Positions 52,554 through 60,654 of a stretch of 64,000 bases of DNA are shown in pieces. The stretch is from Pseudonocardia parietis (GTDB lineage: Bacteria; Actinomycetota; Actinomycetes; Mycobacteriales; Pseudonocardiaceae). The position numbers and the translations under genes are program-made. The stretch's first letter is position 1, and every line of letters starts with the position of its first letter. The notes beneath the pieces were generated by a model. That model saw nothing but the letters and a program-made list of their open reading frames with translations, was not told the origin of the DNA and made no database searches. Where the stretch lies: assembly GCF_017876315.1 (NCBI RefSeq), contig NZ_JAGINU010000001.1, forward strand, positions 3,100,001 to 3,164,000. Direction: 5' to 3'.

Positions 52554-53078
52554 CTAGGCCCTGCCGGCCGGCTCCAGGTGGTGCAGGACGACGTCGCCGA
52601 TCCGGCCGTCGTCCAGCGTGAGCGTCACCCAGGTGTGGGTCGGCATCCGGCGCCGGTCGGTCGGCGAGCCCGGGTTGAGCAGGCGCAGACCGTCGGCCCG
52701 GGAGTCCCAGGGAATGTGCGAGTGCCCGAAGACCAGCAGGTCGGTGTCCGGGTGCGCCCGCAGCGCCCGCTGCTCCCGGCCCTGCGTGGCGCCGGTCTCG
52801 TGGGTGACGGCGACCCGGACGCCGTCGATCGTCACCCGGGCGGTCTCCGGCAGCCGGGCGCGCAGGTCGGCGCCGTCGTTGTTACCCCAGCAGGCGACCA
52901 GCCGCGTCGCCCGTGCCTCGAGGCGGTCGAGCAGCTCGGCGGTACACCAGTCGCCGGCGTGCACGACGACGTCGGCGGCGTCCACCGCGTCCCAGACCGG
53001 CCCGGGGAGGCCGCCGTCGTGGGCGGCCCCCCGGGCGGGGAAGTGGGTGTCGGAGATCAGCAGCAGCGAGCTCGGCAT
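52554..53078 (-). CDS. YfcE/MJ0936-type metallophosphoesterase
   Basis: A 174-residue phosphodiesterase. Motifs are LLLISDTHFP (D-x-H), VVHAGDWC (GD), CWGNNDGADLR (GNND), VTHETGAT and FGHSHIPWDS (GHSH). MJ0936/YfcE enzymes need Mn2+ or Ni2+ and hydrolyse model phosphodiesters; the natural substrate is unknown. Its TAG stop lies in the CTAG that was the IS630 target, and is kept intact by the insertion. It was formerly convergent with and stop-overlapping terC. Confidence 0.88.
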   Translation of the reverse strand: MPSSLLLISDTHFPARGAAHDGGLPGPVWDAVDAADVVVHAGDWCTAELLDRLEARATRLVACWGNNDGADLRARLPETARVTIDGVRVAVTHETGATQGREQRALRAHPDTDLLVFGHSHIPWDSRADGLRLLNPGSPTDRRRMPTHTWVTLTLDDGRIGDVVLHHLEPAGRA

Positions 53079-53103
53079 CGGTGGTCCCGCTCGCGGGCTC
53101 CGC

Positions 53104-53481
53104 TCAGCCCACGCCGACCAGGTCGACGACGAAGATCAGCGTCTCGTTCGGGGCGATGACGCCGCCCGCGCCGCGGGCGCCGTAGCCGAGGTGCGGCGGG
53201 ATGACCAGCCGCCGGCGGCCGCCGATCTTCATGCCGGTGACGCCGGTGTCCCAGCCGGAGATGACCTGGCCGGCACCCAGGCCGAAGCGCAGCGGCTGGC
53301 CGCGGTCGTAGGAGTTGTCGAACTCGCGCCCGGTGGACTGGGACACGCCCACGTAGTGTACGGCGACGTTGTCGCCGGGCTTGGCCTCCTGGCCGTCGCC
53401 GACGGACAGGTCCTCGGTCACCAGTTCGGTCGGCAGCGGGCCGTCGACGATCTCGACGGCGGGCTTCTGCGGTGCGGTCAC
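53104..53481 (-). CDS. FKBP-type peptidyl-prolyl cis-trans isomerase
   Basis: A 125-residue cytoplasmic FKBP. The fold segments are VAVHYVGVSQSTGREFDNSY, the Q/V/I/W pocket in GQVISGWDTGVTGMKIGGRR and RLVIPPHLGYGARGAGGVIA with LIFVVDLVGVG. These are the residues that bind proline and FK506. The GTG at 53481 has GGGAG about 8 nt upstream. It sits 25 bp before the phosphoesterase on the same strand. Confidence 0.93.
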   Translation of the reverse strand: MTAPQKPAVEIVDGPLPTELVTEDLSVGDGQEAKPGDNVAVHYVGVSQSTGREFDNSYDRGQPLRFGLGAGQVISGWDTGVTGMKIGGRRRLVIPPHLGYGARGAGGVIAPNETLIFVVDLVGVG

Positions 53482-53669
53482 GATGGTGCTCCCAGTGGAG
53501 GGGATGCCCGACCCTCGGTCGGCTGTCCCGCGCGACCCTGCCAGAGCCGCCCGGCCGGGACACGCCGGACCCTGGCCCCGCGTGCGGGACGGGCCGCTCG
53601 CGGATCGGGCCGCGCCGGTCGTCCCCGGGTCGGCCGGCCCGCCGTCCGGATCGTGCCAGGCTGCGTGGT

Positions 53670-54287
53670 GTGACCGACTCCGCCGTCTCCGCAGCCTGGG
53701 CCGCCTGGCTGGCCGCTCTCGACGCCGCCGGGTTCCCCGCATCGGCGAACGCGCGACCGCCGGCCGATCCGGGTGCCGTCGCCGCCGCCGAGACGACGTT
53801 CGGCAGGCCGTTCCCGCCCGAGCTGCGCGCGCTCTACCGGGTCTGCGACGGCCAGTGGGACGACCACCGCTCGGCGGCCGGCCCCCTACCGGAACGGGTG
53901 ACCAGCCTGTTCCCGGCGACCTACCGGATGCTGCCGGTGGCCGAGGCGGCCGTGCAGTACGGCGGCTGGCTGGACGTCATCGACGCCGTCGGGCACGACC
54001 ACGTCACGGTCCGCGACGGCGACCCGGTGCGCGCCCGGTACTGGGACCCGGGCTGGTGGCCGCTGGCCGTCGACGGCGGCGGGAACGCCCTGGCGGTCGA
54101 CACCGTGCCGGAGCCCGGCGGGGACGCCGGGCAGATCGTCGTCGCGGGGCCGGACGAGGACGAGCGCCGCCGCGTCGGACGCGGGATCATCGACTACCTG
54201 CACCGGTTGGCGGGGTCCGCACCGCCGGTGCCCGCGGGTCCCGGCGGGTCCGCGTACGCGTTCTGGGACGTGCCGCAGCTGCGCTGA
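53670..54287 (+). CDS. SMI1/KNR4 (SUKH-superfamily) protein
   Basis: A 205-residue SUKH protein. FGRPFPPELRALYRVCDGQW near residue 48 and WWPLAVDGGGNALAVDTVPE near residue 133 are the two hallmark regions. SUKH proteins often serve as immunity proteins to secreted toxins, but many stand-alone actinobacterial copies have other or unknown roles. No toxin gene is adjacent. The GTG at 53670 follows CAGGCT by 7 nt, so it may be leaderless. Confidence 0.83.
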   Translation: MTDSAVSAAWAAWLAALDAAGFPASANARPPADPGAVAAAETTFGRPFPPELRALYRVCDGQWDDHRSAAGPLPERVTSLFPATYRMLPVAEAAVQYGGWLDVIDAVGHDHVTVRDGDPVRARYWDPGWWPLAVDGGGNALAVDTVPEPGGDAGQIVVAGPDEDERRRVGRGIIDYLHRLAGSAPPVPAGPGGSAYAFWDVPQLR

Positions 54288-54543
54288 CCCGGACCGGTGT
54301 CCGAATCGGACGTCCACGGACGACTGTGTGGTCCCGATCACGACGAACCGGACATCGTGCTCCGAAGTGTACCGAAAATCAACTCTGTCATCCGTAACAC
54401 ATGTTTGGGAGCATATGGCTCCGCTGCGATACCGGCCGGGCGACTCCGGATTCGTGGCGCCACCATCCTGTACGTAACGAGTTTCGCCGATCGCGTTCGC
54501 GCTGGTCCGGGCCGGTCCGGCGACGAGGAGGCCGCGACCGACG
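54288..54543. other. 256-bp leader region of the cation-exchanger-like gene
   Basis: This stretch is less GC-rich than its surroundings. It contains an AT-rich motif region around 54390-54480 but no recognisable riboswitch or small ORF was identified. GAGGAGG at 54524-54530 is 13 nt from the next start. Confidence 0.35.
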
Positions 54544-55578
54544 ATGATGTCGATCCTCATTTTTGCCGCTGGTGCCGCGCTGTTGATCTACAGCGCGGAA
54601 AAGCTCATCACATATCTGGTCGGGGCCGCCCGCGGTCTCGCGATATCCGTCTTCCTGCTCGCGGTGATCTTCACGGGAATCGAGTTCGACGACCTCGTCT
54701 TCGGCGTGGCGCTGAACCTGGAGGGGATGGAGGACGTCGCGCTCGGCGTCGTCTTCGGAACCGTCATCTCGATGGTCGGGGTGGTGCTGGCGCTGGCCGC
54801 GGTGATCGTGCCGTGCCGGATCAACGTCCCCCGCGACTACCTGGTGATCTTCGCGCTGTCCCCGCTCGTCCTGGTGGGGCTGGCGTTCGTCGGTGAGGTC
54901 GGCGTCGGTCTCTCGATCCTGCTGATCGCGCTGTTCGTCGCGTTCGTGGCCTATGTGGCGGTGCGGGAACGGACCCGGGCCGCCCCGATGTTCCGTGACG
55001 CCGAGGTGATGGAAGGCGCCGGGAATGCCCGCGGCGGCACCGGCACCCAGTCCGACGACCTCTCCCACACCGGCGACATCCCGATCACGTCCAAGCGGCA
55101 CCTGCCCGGCTGGGCGCTGCTCGGGCTCGCGTTCCTGTCGCTGGTCGGCCTGGTCATCGGTGCCTGGGTGATGGCCGAGGGCACCGAGGGCATCCTGGAG
55201 GACTTCGGGATCGTCGGGACCGTGTTCGGCGCGACCATCGCGACCCTGGTGCTGACGCTCGAGGACATCTTCCTCACCGTCGAGCCCGCCCGCCGCGGCG
55301 CGCCGCTGATCGGCATCGGCAACGTCATCGGCTCGGTCGTGTTCTCGGTGACCGCCAAGCTCGGCATCATCGTGCTGGCCGGCGGCTCGATCGAGGTGAC
55401 CGAGGACGTCTTCGTCTGGCATCTGCCCGCCCTCGTCGCGTTGATCGGGTTCTCGACCTATGCACTGTGGACCGGGCAGCTGCGGCGGTGGCACGGGATC
55501 GTCCTGCTGGCCGCCTACGTCCTGTACTGGATCGTGAGCTTCGTCGTGTTCGGCGTGGTCCCCGCCGACGACGACTAA
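54544..55578 (+). CDS. Ca2+/cation exchanger-like membrane protein with degenerate alpha repeats
   Basis: A 344-residue protein with two halves of about five transmembrane helices each, separated by a cytoplasmic loop (about residues 140-185). The layout matches YrbG/CaCA-type exchangers. The first alpha repeat, usually GTS-x-PEL, reads VIFTGIEFDDLVFG; the second, usually GTSLPEL, reads ATLVLTLEDIFLTV with GNVIGSVVFS following. Acidic residues remain, but the Pro-Glu pair is lost in both, so ion specificity may differ. The ATG at 54544 (or 54547) is used. Confidence 0.8.
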   Translation: MMSILIFAAGAALLIYSAEKLITYLVGAARGLAISVFLLAVIFTGIEFDDLVFGVALNLEGMEDVALGVVFGTVISMVGVVLALAAVIVPCRINVPRDYLVIFALSPLVLVGLAFVGEVGVGLSILLIALFVAFVAYVAVRERTRAAPMFRDAEVMEGAGNARGGTGTQSDDLSHTGDIPITSKRHLPGWALLGLAFLSLVGLVIGAWVMAEGTEGILEDFGIVGTVFGATIATLVLTLEDIFLTVEPARRGAPLIGIGNVIGSVVFSVTAKLGIIVLAGGSIEVTEDVFVWHLPALVALIGFSTYALWTGQLRRWHGIVLLAAYVLYWIVSFVVFGVVPADDD

Positions 55579-55585
55579 CCGGCTA

Positions 55586-55624
55586 CCCCGCCCGCGGGCG
55601 GGGAGCAGGGCCACGGCCCTGCTC
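55586..55624. terminator. double hairpin between convergent genes
   Basis: CCCCGCCCGCGGGCGGGG (55586-55603) is a perfect palindrome. It is joined to GAGCAGGGCC (55603-55612) with GGCCCTGCTC (55615-55624), a 10-bp stem with a 2-nt loop. Together they can terminate the exchanger gene and the PQQ operon from both sides. Confidence 0.7.
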
Positions 55625-55629
55625 TCCGC

Positions 55630-56739
55630 TCACAGGTGGCGCAGCCGCGGCACGAGTTCCACGTCCACCGGGACCGGCCGGTTCGCCCGCTCCACCGCGT
55701 TCTCGACGAGGTGGTGGTCGGGCGACAGGTGGCAGACCGGGTCGGTTGCGGCCGCGTCGCCGGTCAGCTGGAACGCCTGGCAGCGGCACCCGCCGAAGTC
55801 GGTCTCCCGCAGGTCGCAGGTCCGGCACGGTTCCTGCATCCACCCGTCACCGCGGTAGGCGGTGAACAGCGGATGACCGGTCCAGATGTCCGCCACGGAC
55901 GACTCCCGTACCGAGGCCCGCGGCAGCGGCAGGGTCTGCGCCGCGGGGCAGGGGAGTGCACTGCCGTCCGGCGTGACGGTCAGCTGTCGTTGTGCCCAGC
56001 CGCCCATGCACGGTTTCGGGTAGCGGCTGTAGTAGTCCGGCAGGACGTGCACGACCTCCATCCGGCCACGCAACCGCTCCCGGGCCGTGGTGACGATCTC
56101 CTCGGCCCGGTCGAGCTGCTCGCGTGAGGGCAGCAGCGCCGTCCGGTTCTTCCACGCCCAGCCGTAGTACTGGGTGTTCGCCAGCTCCACCCGGTCGGCC
56201 TGCAGCTCCTCGACCAGGTCCAGGATCTCGGAGACCCGGTCGATGTTCTGCCGGTGCAGCACCACGTTGACGGTCAGCGGCCAGCCGAGCTCACGGACCA
56301 GCCGGCAGGCGTCGAGCTTGCGGGCGAACGACGGGATGCCGGCGATCCGGTCCGCGGTGGCGGGTTCGTCGGCCTGCACGCTGACCTGCACGTGGTCGAG
56401 ACCGGCCTCCCGCAGGCGTTCGGCCCGGGACCGGGTCAGACCGATCGCGCTGGTGACCAGGTTCGTGTACATGCCGAGCTCGTTCGCGGTCCGGGCCAGC
56501 TCGGGCAGGTCCCGGCGCAGCAACGGTTCTCCGCCGGACAGGTGGCACTGCAGCACGCCGAGCTCGGCGGCCTCGGTGAACACACGTTGCCACTCGGCGG
56601 TGGAGAGCTCGTCGTCGTACCGGTCCAGCTCGATCGGGTTGGAGCAGTACGCGCAGGCCAGTGGGCAGCGGTAGGTGAGCTCGGCGAGCAGCCCGAACGG
56701 GCGGGGCACGGCCGGCGGCACGGCTCCGGCGCCCGTCAC
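55630..56739 (-). CDS. pqqE: PQQ biosynthesis radical-SAM protein PqqE
   Basis: A 369-residue radical-SAM enzyme with SPASM domain. The SAM cluster is CPLACAYCSNP (CxxxCxxC). The SPASM Cys are in KPCMGGW, LPCPAAQTL and the C-terminal EPCRTCDLRETDFGGCRCQA. PqqE cross-links the Glu and Tyr of PqqA in the first step of PQQ synthesis, with PqqD as peptide chaperone. Its start overlaps pqqD by four bases (ATGA). It is the last gene of the pqqABCDE set. Confidence 0.95.
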   Translation of the reverse strand: MTGAGAVPPAVPRPFGLLAELTYRCPLACAYCSNPIELDRYDDELSTAEWQRVFTEAAELGVLQCHLSGGEPLLRRDLPELARTANELGMYTNLVTSAIGLTRSRAERLREAGLDHVQVSVQADEPATADRIAGIPSFARKLDACRLVRELGWPLTVNVVLHRQNIDRVSEILDLVEELQADRVELANTQYYGWAWKNRTALLPSREQLDRAEEIVTTARERLRGRMEVVHVLPDYYSRYPKPCMGGWAQRQLTVTPDGSALPCPAAQTLPLPRASVRESSVADIWTGHPLFTAYRGDGWMQEPCRTCDLRETDFGGCRCQAFQLTGDAAATDPVCHLSPDHHLVENAVERANRPVPVDVELVPRLRHL

Positions 56740-57017
56740 AGGGTCACCAGGTTCCGTCGCGCGAGCCGGGTCAGGTAGTCGTGGACCTGCTCGCGGACCG
56801 TCGGCTCGTCGGCGCCCTCGAACCCGTCGACCAGCGAGGCGACGATCTGGTCGACGGTCCGCTCTCCGTCGCAGAGCCGCAGCACCGCGTGTCCGGTCTG
56901 GTTGAGCACGACGACGGTCTCCGGCCCGAGCAGGACGTGGCCGCCGGTCGCCCGGTCCGGTCGCATCCGGACGTGGTGTCCCAGCCGGGGGCGGGTGTCC
57001 CCGCGGATCTCGCGCAT
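56736..57017 (-). CDS. pqqD: PQQ biosynthesis peptide chaperone PqqD
   Basis: A 93-residue PqqD. Motifs are PRLGHHVRMRPDRATGGHVLL, VVLNQTGHAVLRLCDGERTV and YLTRLARRNLVTL; it delivers PqqA to PqqE. I chose the ATG at 57017, which has GGGGGG 5 nt upstream and yields the usual length; an in-frame ATG at 57110 would add 31 non-conserved residues and overlap pqqC. Confidence 0.92.
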   Translation of the reverse strand: MREIRGDTRPRLGHHVRMRPDRATGGHVLLGPETVVVLNQTGHAVLRLCDGERTVDQIVASLVDGFEGADEPTVREQVHDYLTRLARRNLVTL

Positions 57018-57096
57018 CACACCCCCCGGCGTACCACGTTGCGCGGTGCCTCCCGTCGCGCGCCGCGGCCCGGGGACGGCGGCGGCGCCGGTGGCG

Positions 57097-57807
57097 TCAC
57101 GTGTGGGCATGGTCGATCCCATCCATGATGGCCCACAGGACGTCGCACTTGAAGGACAGCGCCGCCACCGCGGCGTCCTGCTCCCGGTCGGTCCGGCAGT
57201 GCTCGACGACGACCTCCAACGCGTGCTCGGAGTCCCGCGGGGCCTGGAACAACCGGTTGCGGAAGTACTGCAGCCCGCCGGGCTCGATCCAGGTGTAGTA
57301 CTTCTCGAACGCCGCGAGCCGCTCGGCCATCAGGCCCGGGGCGAACAGCTCGGTGAGCGACGACGCGACCGCCTCGACCCACGGTTTCGTGCGGGCGAAG
57401 GTGACGTAGGCGTCGACGGCGAACCGGACGCCCGGCTGCAGGTGGCGGTGATCGAGGATCTCCGCGCGGGTGAGCCCGCACGCCTCCCCGAGCCGCAGCC
57501 ACGCCTCGATGCCGCCGCTGTGCTCGCCGTCCTCGGGCGTGCCGTCGTGGTCGGTGATCCGCCGGATCCAGCGGCGCCGAACCTCTACTTCCGGACAGTT
57601 CGAGAGGATCGCGGCGTCCTTGAGCGGGATGGCCTCCTGGTAGGCGAACCGGTTCGCGACCCACGAGCGGATCTGGTCGGGGGTCAGGGTTCCGGCGTTC
57701 ATCCGCAGATGGAACGGGTGCTCGCTGTGGTAGTCCCGGGCGTGCGCGCGCAGGCGGTCCACCAGCTCGCCGGCCGGTGCCCCGGCACGATCGGTCAGTG
57801 CGGTCAC
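57097..57807 (-). CDS. pqqC: PQQ synthase PqqC
   Basis: A 236-residue PqqC, the cofactor-independent oxidase of the final ring closure. YHSEHPFHLRMNAGTLTPDQI, VANRFAYQEAIPLKDAAIL and FARTKPWVEAVASSLTELFAP and YTWIEPGGLQYFRNRL are the conserved helices with active-site His, Tyr and Arg residues. The GTG at 57807 has GGAGG in the pqqB end; the gap to the pqqB stop is 2 nt. Confidence 0.94.
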   Translation of the reverse strand: MTALTDRAGAPAGELVDRLRAHARDYHSEHPFHLRMNAGTLTPDQIRSWVANRFAYQEAIPLKDAAILSNCPEVEVRRRWIRRITDHDGTPEDGEHSGGIEAWLRLGEACGLTRAEILDHRHLQPGVRFAVDAYVTFARTKPWVEAVASSLTELFAPGLMAERLAAFEKYYTWIEPGGLQYFRNRLFQAPRDSEHALEVVVEHCRTDREQDAAVAALSFKCDVLWAIMDGIDHAHT

Positions 57808-57809
57808 GG

Positions 57810-58733
57810 TCAGACCTCCAGCTCCAGGCCGTCGGTGGCCACCTCGAACCCGGCCTTCTCGACCTCGGCGCGCTCGTCGGAGTCGTCCAGCAGGATCGGG
57901 TTGGTGTTGTTGACGTGCAGGTACACGACCCGGCGCAGGCCCAGCCGACCGAGCACCTCCAGACTGCCACCCGGCCCGCCGACGTGCAGGTGTCCCATCT
58001 CGTGCGCGGTCTTCGCCGCGAGCCCGAGGCGTACCAGCTCGTCGTCGTGCCAGGTGGTGCCGTCGACGAGCAGCAGCTCGGCGCCACCGATCTCGTCGAG
58101 CACCGCGGGGGTCAGCTCCTGCACCCCGGGCAGGTACACGGCGGCCCGGCCGGTGGCCGTGTCGGTGAACCGGTACCCGACCACCCGCCCGCCGGCGCTC
58201 CCGGTGCCGATGCTCGTTCCGCCTGCGCTCCTCTCGGTCCCGAACCGGTCGTGCTTCCCGGTGGGGACGTCGAAAGCCCGGTAGGTCAGTCCGGCCCCCA
58301 GCGCGGTCTCCACCCCGGTCTCCACAGGGGTCCAGGTCACCGGGCAGAACTTCTCGAGGGTGGGCAGCAGTCCGGTGCCCGTGCGCAGCGTCCGTTCGGT
58401 GGCCGCGGTGGCGTGCAGGTGCACCCCGCCGCCCTCGCGCAGCAGGACCAGGCCGAGCGAGTGGTCGATCTCGGCGTCGGTGAGCAGCACGCCCCGCAGC
58501 GGGGTGGTGCGGTCCCCGGTGGGGTGCAGGGCGGGCGTGGCGGCGAGCTGGGTGCGTACGTCGGGGGAGGCGTTGACCAGCCACCAGCCGTCCCCGGCGG
58601 TGATCGCGATCGACGACTGGGTACGGGGTGTCGCGGGCCGGGTGCCGTCGCGTACCGCCCGGCAGCCCGGACAGCCGCAGTTCCACTGCGGGAAACCCCC
58701 GCCGGCGGCCGATCCCAGTACCTGCAGTCTCAT
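57810..58733 (-). CDS. pqqB: PQQ biosynthesis protein PqqB
   Basis: A 307-residue metallo-hydrolase-fold protein. It starts MRLQVLGSAAGGGFPQWNCG; the CNCxxC-like WNCGCPGCRAV is a conserved zinc site, and LTDAEIDHSLGL and MGHLHVGGPGGS are metal-ligand regions. In known systems PqqB is an iron-dependent hydroxylase of the cross-linked tyrosine. It lies downstream of pqqA, separated by an intercistronic hairpin. Confidence 0.94.
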   Translation of the reverse strand: MRLQVLGSAAGGGFPQWNCGCPGCRAVRDGTRPATPRTQSSIAITAGDGWWLVNASPDVRTQLAATPALHPTGDRTTPLRGVLLTDAEIDHSLGLVLLREGGGVHLHATAATERTLRTGTGLLPTLEKFCPVTWTPVETGVETALGAGLTYRAFDVPTGKHDRFGTERSAGGTSIGTGSAGGRVVGYRFTDTATGRAAVYLPGVQELTPAVLDEIGGAELLLVDGTTWHDDELVRLGLAAKTAHEMGHLHVGGPGGSLEVLGRLGLRRVVYLHVNNTNPILLDDSDERAEVEKAGFEVATDGLELEV

Positions 58734-58758
58734 GCTCCTCCTTCGTCGCCGGACACCG

Positions 58759-58795
58759 CAGGGGCGCCGGACGGACAGGCCGTCCGGCGCCCCTG
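58759..58795 (-). promoter_or_regulatory. intercistronic hairpin between pqqA and pqqB
   Basis: CAGGGGCGCCGGACGG (58759-58774) pairs perfectly with CCGTCCGGCGCCCCTG (58780-58795) around a 5-nt loop. It follows the pqqA stop on the minus strand. A stem here could partly terminate or protect transcripts so that pqqA is made in excess over pqqB-E, as in other pqq operons. It has no U-tract. Confidence 0.6.
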
Positions 58796-58807
58796 GATGT
58801 CAGCGGG

Positions 58808-58900
58808 TCACGCCTCGGTGCGGGCGATGTACATGGTCACCTCGGGCGCGCAACCGATCTCCTCGAACTCGGGTGCCTCCCACACGGTGGTCGACTCCAC
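58808..58900 (-). CDS. pqqA: PQQ precursor peptide PqqA
   Basis: A 30-residue peptide (begins MESTTVWEAPEFEEIGCA). Near its end is EVTMYI, giving the Glu-x3-Tyr spacing that is cross-linked to form PQQ. The GTG at 58900 has GGGAGG about 7-8 nt upstream. It is too short for ordinary ORF calling, but the E-x3-Y motif, the ribosome-binding site and its place between the dehydrogenase and pqqB identify it. Confidence 0.93.
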   Translation of the reverse strand: MESTTVWEAPEFEEIGCAPEVTMYIARTEA

Positions 58901-58952
58901 GGGCGTTCACCTCCCTTCTGCGGTGGTCCGCGGTGGTGTGGACGACGGGGGT

Positions 58953-60641
58953 CTAGTCCTCCGGCAGGGCGAAGCAGAACAGCGCGTCGCCCGCGGCGGC
59001 CCCGAGCAGGCCGGGCAGGAACCCCTCGATCCAGCCGCCCCAGCCGGTCGGTACCGCGATGTACTGGCGACCGTCCACGCTGAACGTGCTGGGGCTCGAG
59101 TGATGCCCGCTGCCGCACTGGAACGACCAGAGCTTCTCGCCGGTGTCGGCGTCCAGGGCGACCAGCTCGCCCGTCGGCGTGCCCTGGAACACCAGCCCGC
59201 CCGCCGTCGTCAGCGTCGAGGCGCACATCGGGTACTCGTTGCGCCAGCGCCACTTCTCCTCGCCGGTGAGCGGGTCGACGGCACTGACGAACCCGTAGAA
59301 GTCCTCGATGTCCACGGCGACGCCCGCACCCCAGTACGGGATGCTCTCCTTGAACTCACGGCGCCGGCGGGTGGCGGTCGCGCCGACCTCCTGGACCGGG
59401 ATGTAGATCAGTCCGGTCCGGGGGTTGTAGGACATGTGCGTCCATTCCTTGCCCCCGGCCGGCCCCGGCCAGAAGTGCACCGGGACGCCCTCCTCGTCGG
59501 GATAGACCTTGGGCGTGACCGTCCCGTCCGGGGCGATCTCACCCCAGGTGATCCGGTCGACGAAGGGGAACACGCGGACCAGCTCGCCGTTGGTCCGGTC
59601 CAGGACGAAGAAGTAACCGTTCTTGTCCGCGTGCGCGAGCAGCTTGCGCCCGTCTGGGGCGTCGAACAGGAGGTTCTCCATCGTGGAGTCGTAGTCCCAC
59701 AGGTCGTGCGGGGTGAACTGGTAGTGCCAGCGGATCTCGCCGGTGTTCACGTCCACCGCGACGGTGCTGTCGGTGTAGAGGTTGTCGCCGGGGCGCACGG
59801 CGCCGTCGAAGTCCGGCGCCGGGTTGCCCGTCCCCTGGTACAGGAGCTCCAGCTCCGGGTCGTAGGTGGGGGTGACCCAGCAGTTCCCACCGCCGCGCTG
59901 CCACGCCTCGCCGTCGTCCGGCCAGGTCTCGGACCCGGGCTCACCGGGCTTGGGGACCATGTAGCGGCGCCAGCGACGCTCGCCGGTCTCCGCGTCGAAC
60001 GCGTCCAGGTGGCCGCGGACCCCGAACTCCCCGCCGGCGCTCCCGATGATGACCATGTCCTTGGCGATCAGCGGCGCGGCCGACCCGCTCTCTCCGGCCC
60101 GCACGTCACCGTTGACGGTGTCCCAGATCTTCACGCCGGTCGTCGCATCGAGCGCGATGAGGTGGGCGTTGAGCGTGTACATGTAGACCTTGCCGTGCCC
60201 GACGGCCACGCCCCGGTTCACGTTCCCGCAGCACAGCGAGACGTCGTACGGGGAGTTGGCCTTGTACCGCCAGAGCTCCTCGCCGGTCTTCGCGTCGATG
60301 GCCCAGACCCGGCCGTCCGGGCCGGAGACGTACATGATGCCCTCGACGACGAGCGGCGAGGCCTCGAAGGAGTAGGTCGACGCGCCGGACTGCATGCCGA
60401 CGGCGCCGGCCTGGAACACCCACGCCGGGCTCAGGCGCCGGACGGTGTCCTTGTTGATCTGGTCGAGCGTGCTGTGCCGCTGACCGTCGTAGGTGCCGTA
60501 GTAGGTGAGCCAGTTCTCGGGCTCCGAGGTCGCGGCCTTGATGCGCTCGTAGTCCACGTTCGTGGTGGCCGGGGCGCTTCCCTTGACGTTGCTGAGCTGG
60601 GCGAACGGGATGGCCTCGCCGGCGTCGACGTAGTCGGTCAT
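58953..60641 (-). CDS. PQQ-dependent alcohol dehydrogenase, lanthanide (DYD) type, without signal peptide
   Basis: A 562-residue eight-bladed quinoprotein. Motifs include vicinal CC (137-138, SLCCGNVNRG), Glu205 in GGEFGVRGHLD, Asn273 in QGTGNPAPDF and catalytic Asp316 with Asp318 in DLWDYDSTM. The second Asp (D-Y-D) is the hallmark of lanthanide-dependent XoxF/ExaF/PedH enzymes. There is no heme C motif (CxxCH), so it is a type I enzyme. The N-terminus MTDYVDAGEAIPFAQLSN has no signal peptide, though relatives are periplasmic. AAGGAG lies 7 nt before ATG 60641. Methanol, ethanol or longer alcohols or polyethers are possible substrates. Confidence 0.9.
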   Translation of the reverse strand: MTDYVDAGEAIPFAQLSNVKGSAPATTNVDYERIKAATSEPENWLTYYGTYDGQRHSTLDQINKDTVRRLSPAWVFQAGAVGMQSGASTYSFEASPLVVEGIMYVSGPDGRVWAIDAKTGEELWRYKANSPYDVSLCCGNVNRGVAVGHGKVYMYTLNAHLIALDATTGVKIWDTVNGDVRAGESGSAAPLIAKDMVIIGSAGGEFGVRGHLDAFDAETGERRWRRYMVPKPGEPGSETWPDDGEAWQRGGGNCWVTPTYDPELELLYQGTGNPAPDFDGAVRPGDNLYTDSTVAVDVNTGEIRWHYQFTPHDLWDYDSTMENLLFDAPDGRKLLAHADKNGYFFVLDRTNGELVRVFPFVDRITWGEIAPDGTVTPKVYPDEEGVPVHFWPGPAGGKEWTHMSYNPRTGLIYIPVQEVGATATRRRREFKESIPYWGAGVAVDIEDFYGFVSAVDPLTGEEKWRWRNEYPMCASTLTTAGGLVFQGTPTGELVALDADTGEKLWSFQCGSGHHSSPSTFSVDGRQYIAVPTGWGGWIEGFLPGLLGAAAGDALFCFALPED

Positions 60642-60654
60642 CTGGTGCTCCTTC

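Larger units (their letters stand above)
51317..52554 (+). mobile_element. IS630-family insertion sequence, TA target duplication
   Basis: A 1238-bp element with 18-bp imperfect terminal repeats: GTAGCGTGTCGCCGCTAA at the left end and, on the other strand at the right end, GTAGACCGTCGCATCTAA (13 of 18 match). It is flanked by TA at 51315-51316 and 52555-52556. Joining the flanks restores GACTAGGCC, so the target was CTAG, the preferred site of IS630. It carries two overlapping transposase frames. It appears intact. Confidence 0.88.
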
